DNA of 64,000 bases from Ilex aquifolium (Eukaryota > Streptophyta > Magnoliopsida > Aquifoliales > Aquifoliaceae): the NCBI GenBank assembly GCA_951799425.1, contig OX637395.1:1074501-1138500 (forward strand), written 5' to 3'. Under the pieces are notes generated by a model. It was not told the DNA's origin and searched no databases. It saw only the letters and a list, made by a program, of their open reading frames with translations. Within the stretch, counting starts at the first letter, position 1, and each line of letters begins with the position of its first letter. This document shows, piece after piece, positions 61,393 to 64,000 of this stretch. The position numbers were made by a program, and so were the translations under genes.

Positions 61393-62212
61393 TACACTTA
61401 TCTAGTTACCCGTGAGTCGAAACTTCTAATGATAAATATTCAATTCAACAGAAGGAAAGTGCGAAGCAATTTCCGAAAAACCACATGGGTCCTCCTTAGA
61501 TGTACTTCTGGAGGCAACGACACATCAACCAAGCACGCGTCACAAAGCTCATTACTTAAACGACCTCTTCCATCAATCAGAAAGTCTACCTTCAACTCTA
61601 AGTAAACCAGTTATATCAATGTTACACACCTTCAACTCTAAGTAAACCAGTTATTTCAATGTTACAAAAACCTAATTCAATGTAGTTATTGTATTAATTA
61701 TAAATTTTAATGATAGATAAATTTTATTTTTAATCTAATAAATGTATTAAATTAGATCTAAATAATATTTTTCAACTAAGAATATTATGAGGGGAAAGAC
61801 CCTAACAAATGAAAGACCTCCCTAGTCCTCACACCCGGGCATGTTTGGATGATCCACATGGATTCGTTTTAGGAAATCGCTTCAAAGTTCAAACCCAACT
61901 AAAGGGATTTCTACATGGGATTCAATCATAAACCCAATTCAATCAAATGTTTGGCAGGTGATATAAATATATGTGGAGTCCATAGATTTATGTCGAATCA
62001 TATTACTCAATTTATCAAAATGTCTATTACTAAGGGAATAAAATAATAAATTTTTGAATAAAATAGTCTTTTTGTCTTCAAATCTAATCTTTCACTTTTA
62101 AAACCTCCTATGGGTTCGTCAAATCCTATACTTGACTTTTAATGCATTCATTGTGGCTCAGAGTGAGCTGGGATATGAATCCCGAGCCTAAAAACTTTAA
62201 CCAAACATAAAA
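61393..62212. other. Spacer with a 40-bp tandem duplication
   Basis: ACCTTCAACTCTAAGTAAAC is repeated at 61588 and 61628 (period 40, two copies to about 61667, one substitution). Otherwise AT-rich, no gene recognised. Confidence 0.6.
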
Positions 62213-62393
62213 GAATATTGCTAATTGGACATAAAAATTTGATATAATTTGCGGACATAATGATGTGGTTTCGTATGAATCATTGGATCAACGCCCAATT
62301 CCAATATTTGATGGGGTCCACAGTCAATCCAAAGGTCACAGTCAATTAAGTCAACAAATTATGTCAGTAAATTATGTCACAATAACATTGCTC
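62213..62393. mobile_element. 181-bp MITE with perfect 9-bp target duplication
   Basis: Ends GAATATTGCTAATTGGACAT and TGTCACAATAACATTGCTC are imperfect inverted repeats. AACATAAAA flanks both sides (62204-62212, 62394-62402). The interior (CATTGGATCAACGCCC, GATGGGGTCCACAGT) matches the 60619 copy in reverse orientation. Confidence 0.9.
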
Positions 62394-62981
62394 AACATAA
62401 AATTAAGTAGTCAATTAAACTATTTTTCTTAAACCCCTCTTCCAAACCCCGTAAACAAATAGCCCCCCAATACTTTGGCTAAGATTAAGATATTAAAATG
62501 TTTTTTAGATTTCGCATTGAAATTCTTAATTGTTATTTTAAGTTATAATTTTTTTGGGTCAAATCAGAAATAAAAAAGTATTTACTTAACTAATCGAATG
62601 ACCTTCCATCAACACTCTTCTCATGTTCACATTGAAAAGTAAGGGGTGCAACTTGATATATTTTAATTTGTTGGAATTTTTCTCGGGTACTGAAAGATAA
62701 GTAAATCAGACGAAAACAAAAGGGTATAAAATTCTACACTTGCAAGTTTTTTTTAATATAGAGTTGCATGAGGATTAGTAATTTATGGTATCTATAATGT
62801 AAACAATCCAGAATTTTGTAGAGATACCAAGGTATCAGTGAATCAAGGAACATGGTAAATTATTTGTCTTTCCTTTCTTGTATATTTTCCAAAAAATAAA
62901 GTTGCTCGTCAACTTGCACGGATTGATTTAATTGTTGAATAATGAGTGGGGTGTAAACTTGTATGTCTCGAGTTTTTTTGT
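62394..62981. other. AT-rich spacer, no gene
   Basis: No remnant of the missing chitinase C-terminal half (VQFYNN, GGVMLW) could be seen on the minus strand here. No other feature recognised. Confidence 0.45.
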
Positions 62982-62984
62982 CTA

Positions 62985-64000
<1,016 letters not shown>

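Overview
This is nuclear DNA from a flowering plant, most likely a eudicot. It is AT-rich, its genes carry GT-AG introns, it has TATA boxes and CT/GA-rich 5' leaders, and it is crowded with MITEs and Helitron-type elements. The proteins are plant-specific (POB1/LRB BTB protein, ABIL, class III chitinase, sphingolipid delta-8 desaturase, RG-II xylosyltransferase). I cannot name the species.

Layout, left to right. 1-8 kb: a doubtful three-exon minus-strand ORF, a Helitron end, a hAT-type MITE, and a three-exon glyoxalase/VOC-fold gene (4.1-6.3 kb, +). 8.3-8.6 kb: a TATA box and a long foldback whose 3' arm is a miR159/miR319-family sequence. 13.3-17.7 kb: a six-exon POB1/LRB-type BTB-BACK gene (+). 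18.7-23.3 kb: a C2-domain relic and a tandem duplication carrying two minus-strand C2 genes, one damaged; a foldback MITE sits in one duplicate and its empty site is kept in the other. 23-30 kb: gene-poor, with MITEs, a candidate Pack-MULE and a 1.26 kb foldback. 30.5-36 kb: an intact hevamine-type class III chitinase (+) and nine-exon FCF1/UTP24 (+). 36.8-40.7 kb: MITEs, three Helitron-like elements head to tail, tRNA-like relics and one good tRNA-Gly(UCC). 41.3-52.5 kb: minus-strand genes for an RGXT/MGP4-type xylosyltransferase and an ABIL1-like WAVE/SCAR subunit. 55.6-57.9 kb: a chitinase pseudogene (+) beside an intronless sphingolipid desaturase (-). 59.9-62.4 kb: MITEs and a fourth Helitron. 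63.2-64 kb: a degraded chitinase (-) cut by the window edge.

The genes are independent single-gene transcription units, not a pathway. From memory, Arabidopsis carries SLD2, ABIL1, FCF1, MIR159C and LRB1 close together on chromosome 2 (At2g46210 to At2g46260). The same set occurs here, so the backbone looks like an old conserved block expanded by transposons, a chitinase family and C2-gene duplications. This synteny also strengthens the MIR159 call.

The most noteworthy items are the miR159-like gene with altered seed bases, the MITE insertion with its preserved empty site, the head-to-tail Helitrons with CCA/CCG-rich variable interiors, and the tRNA-like relics lying near members of one MITE family.
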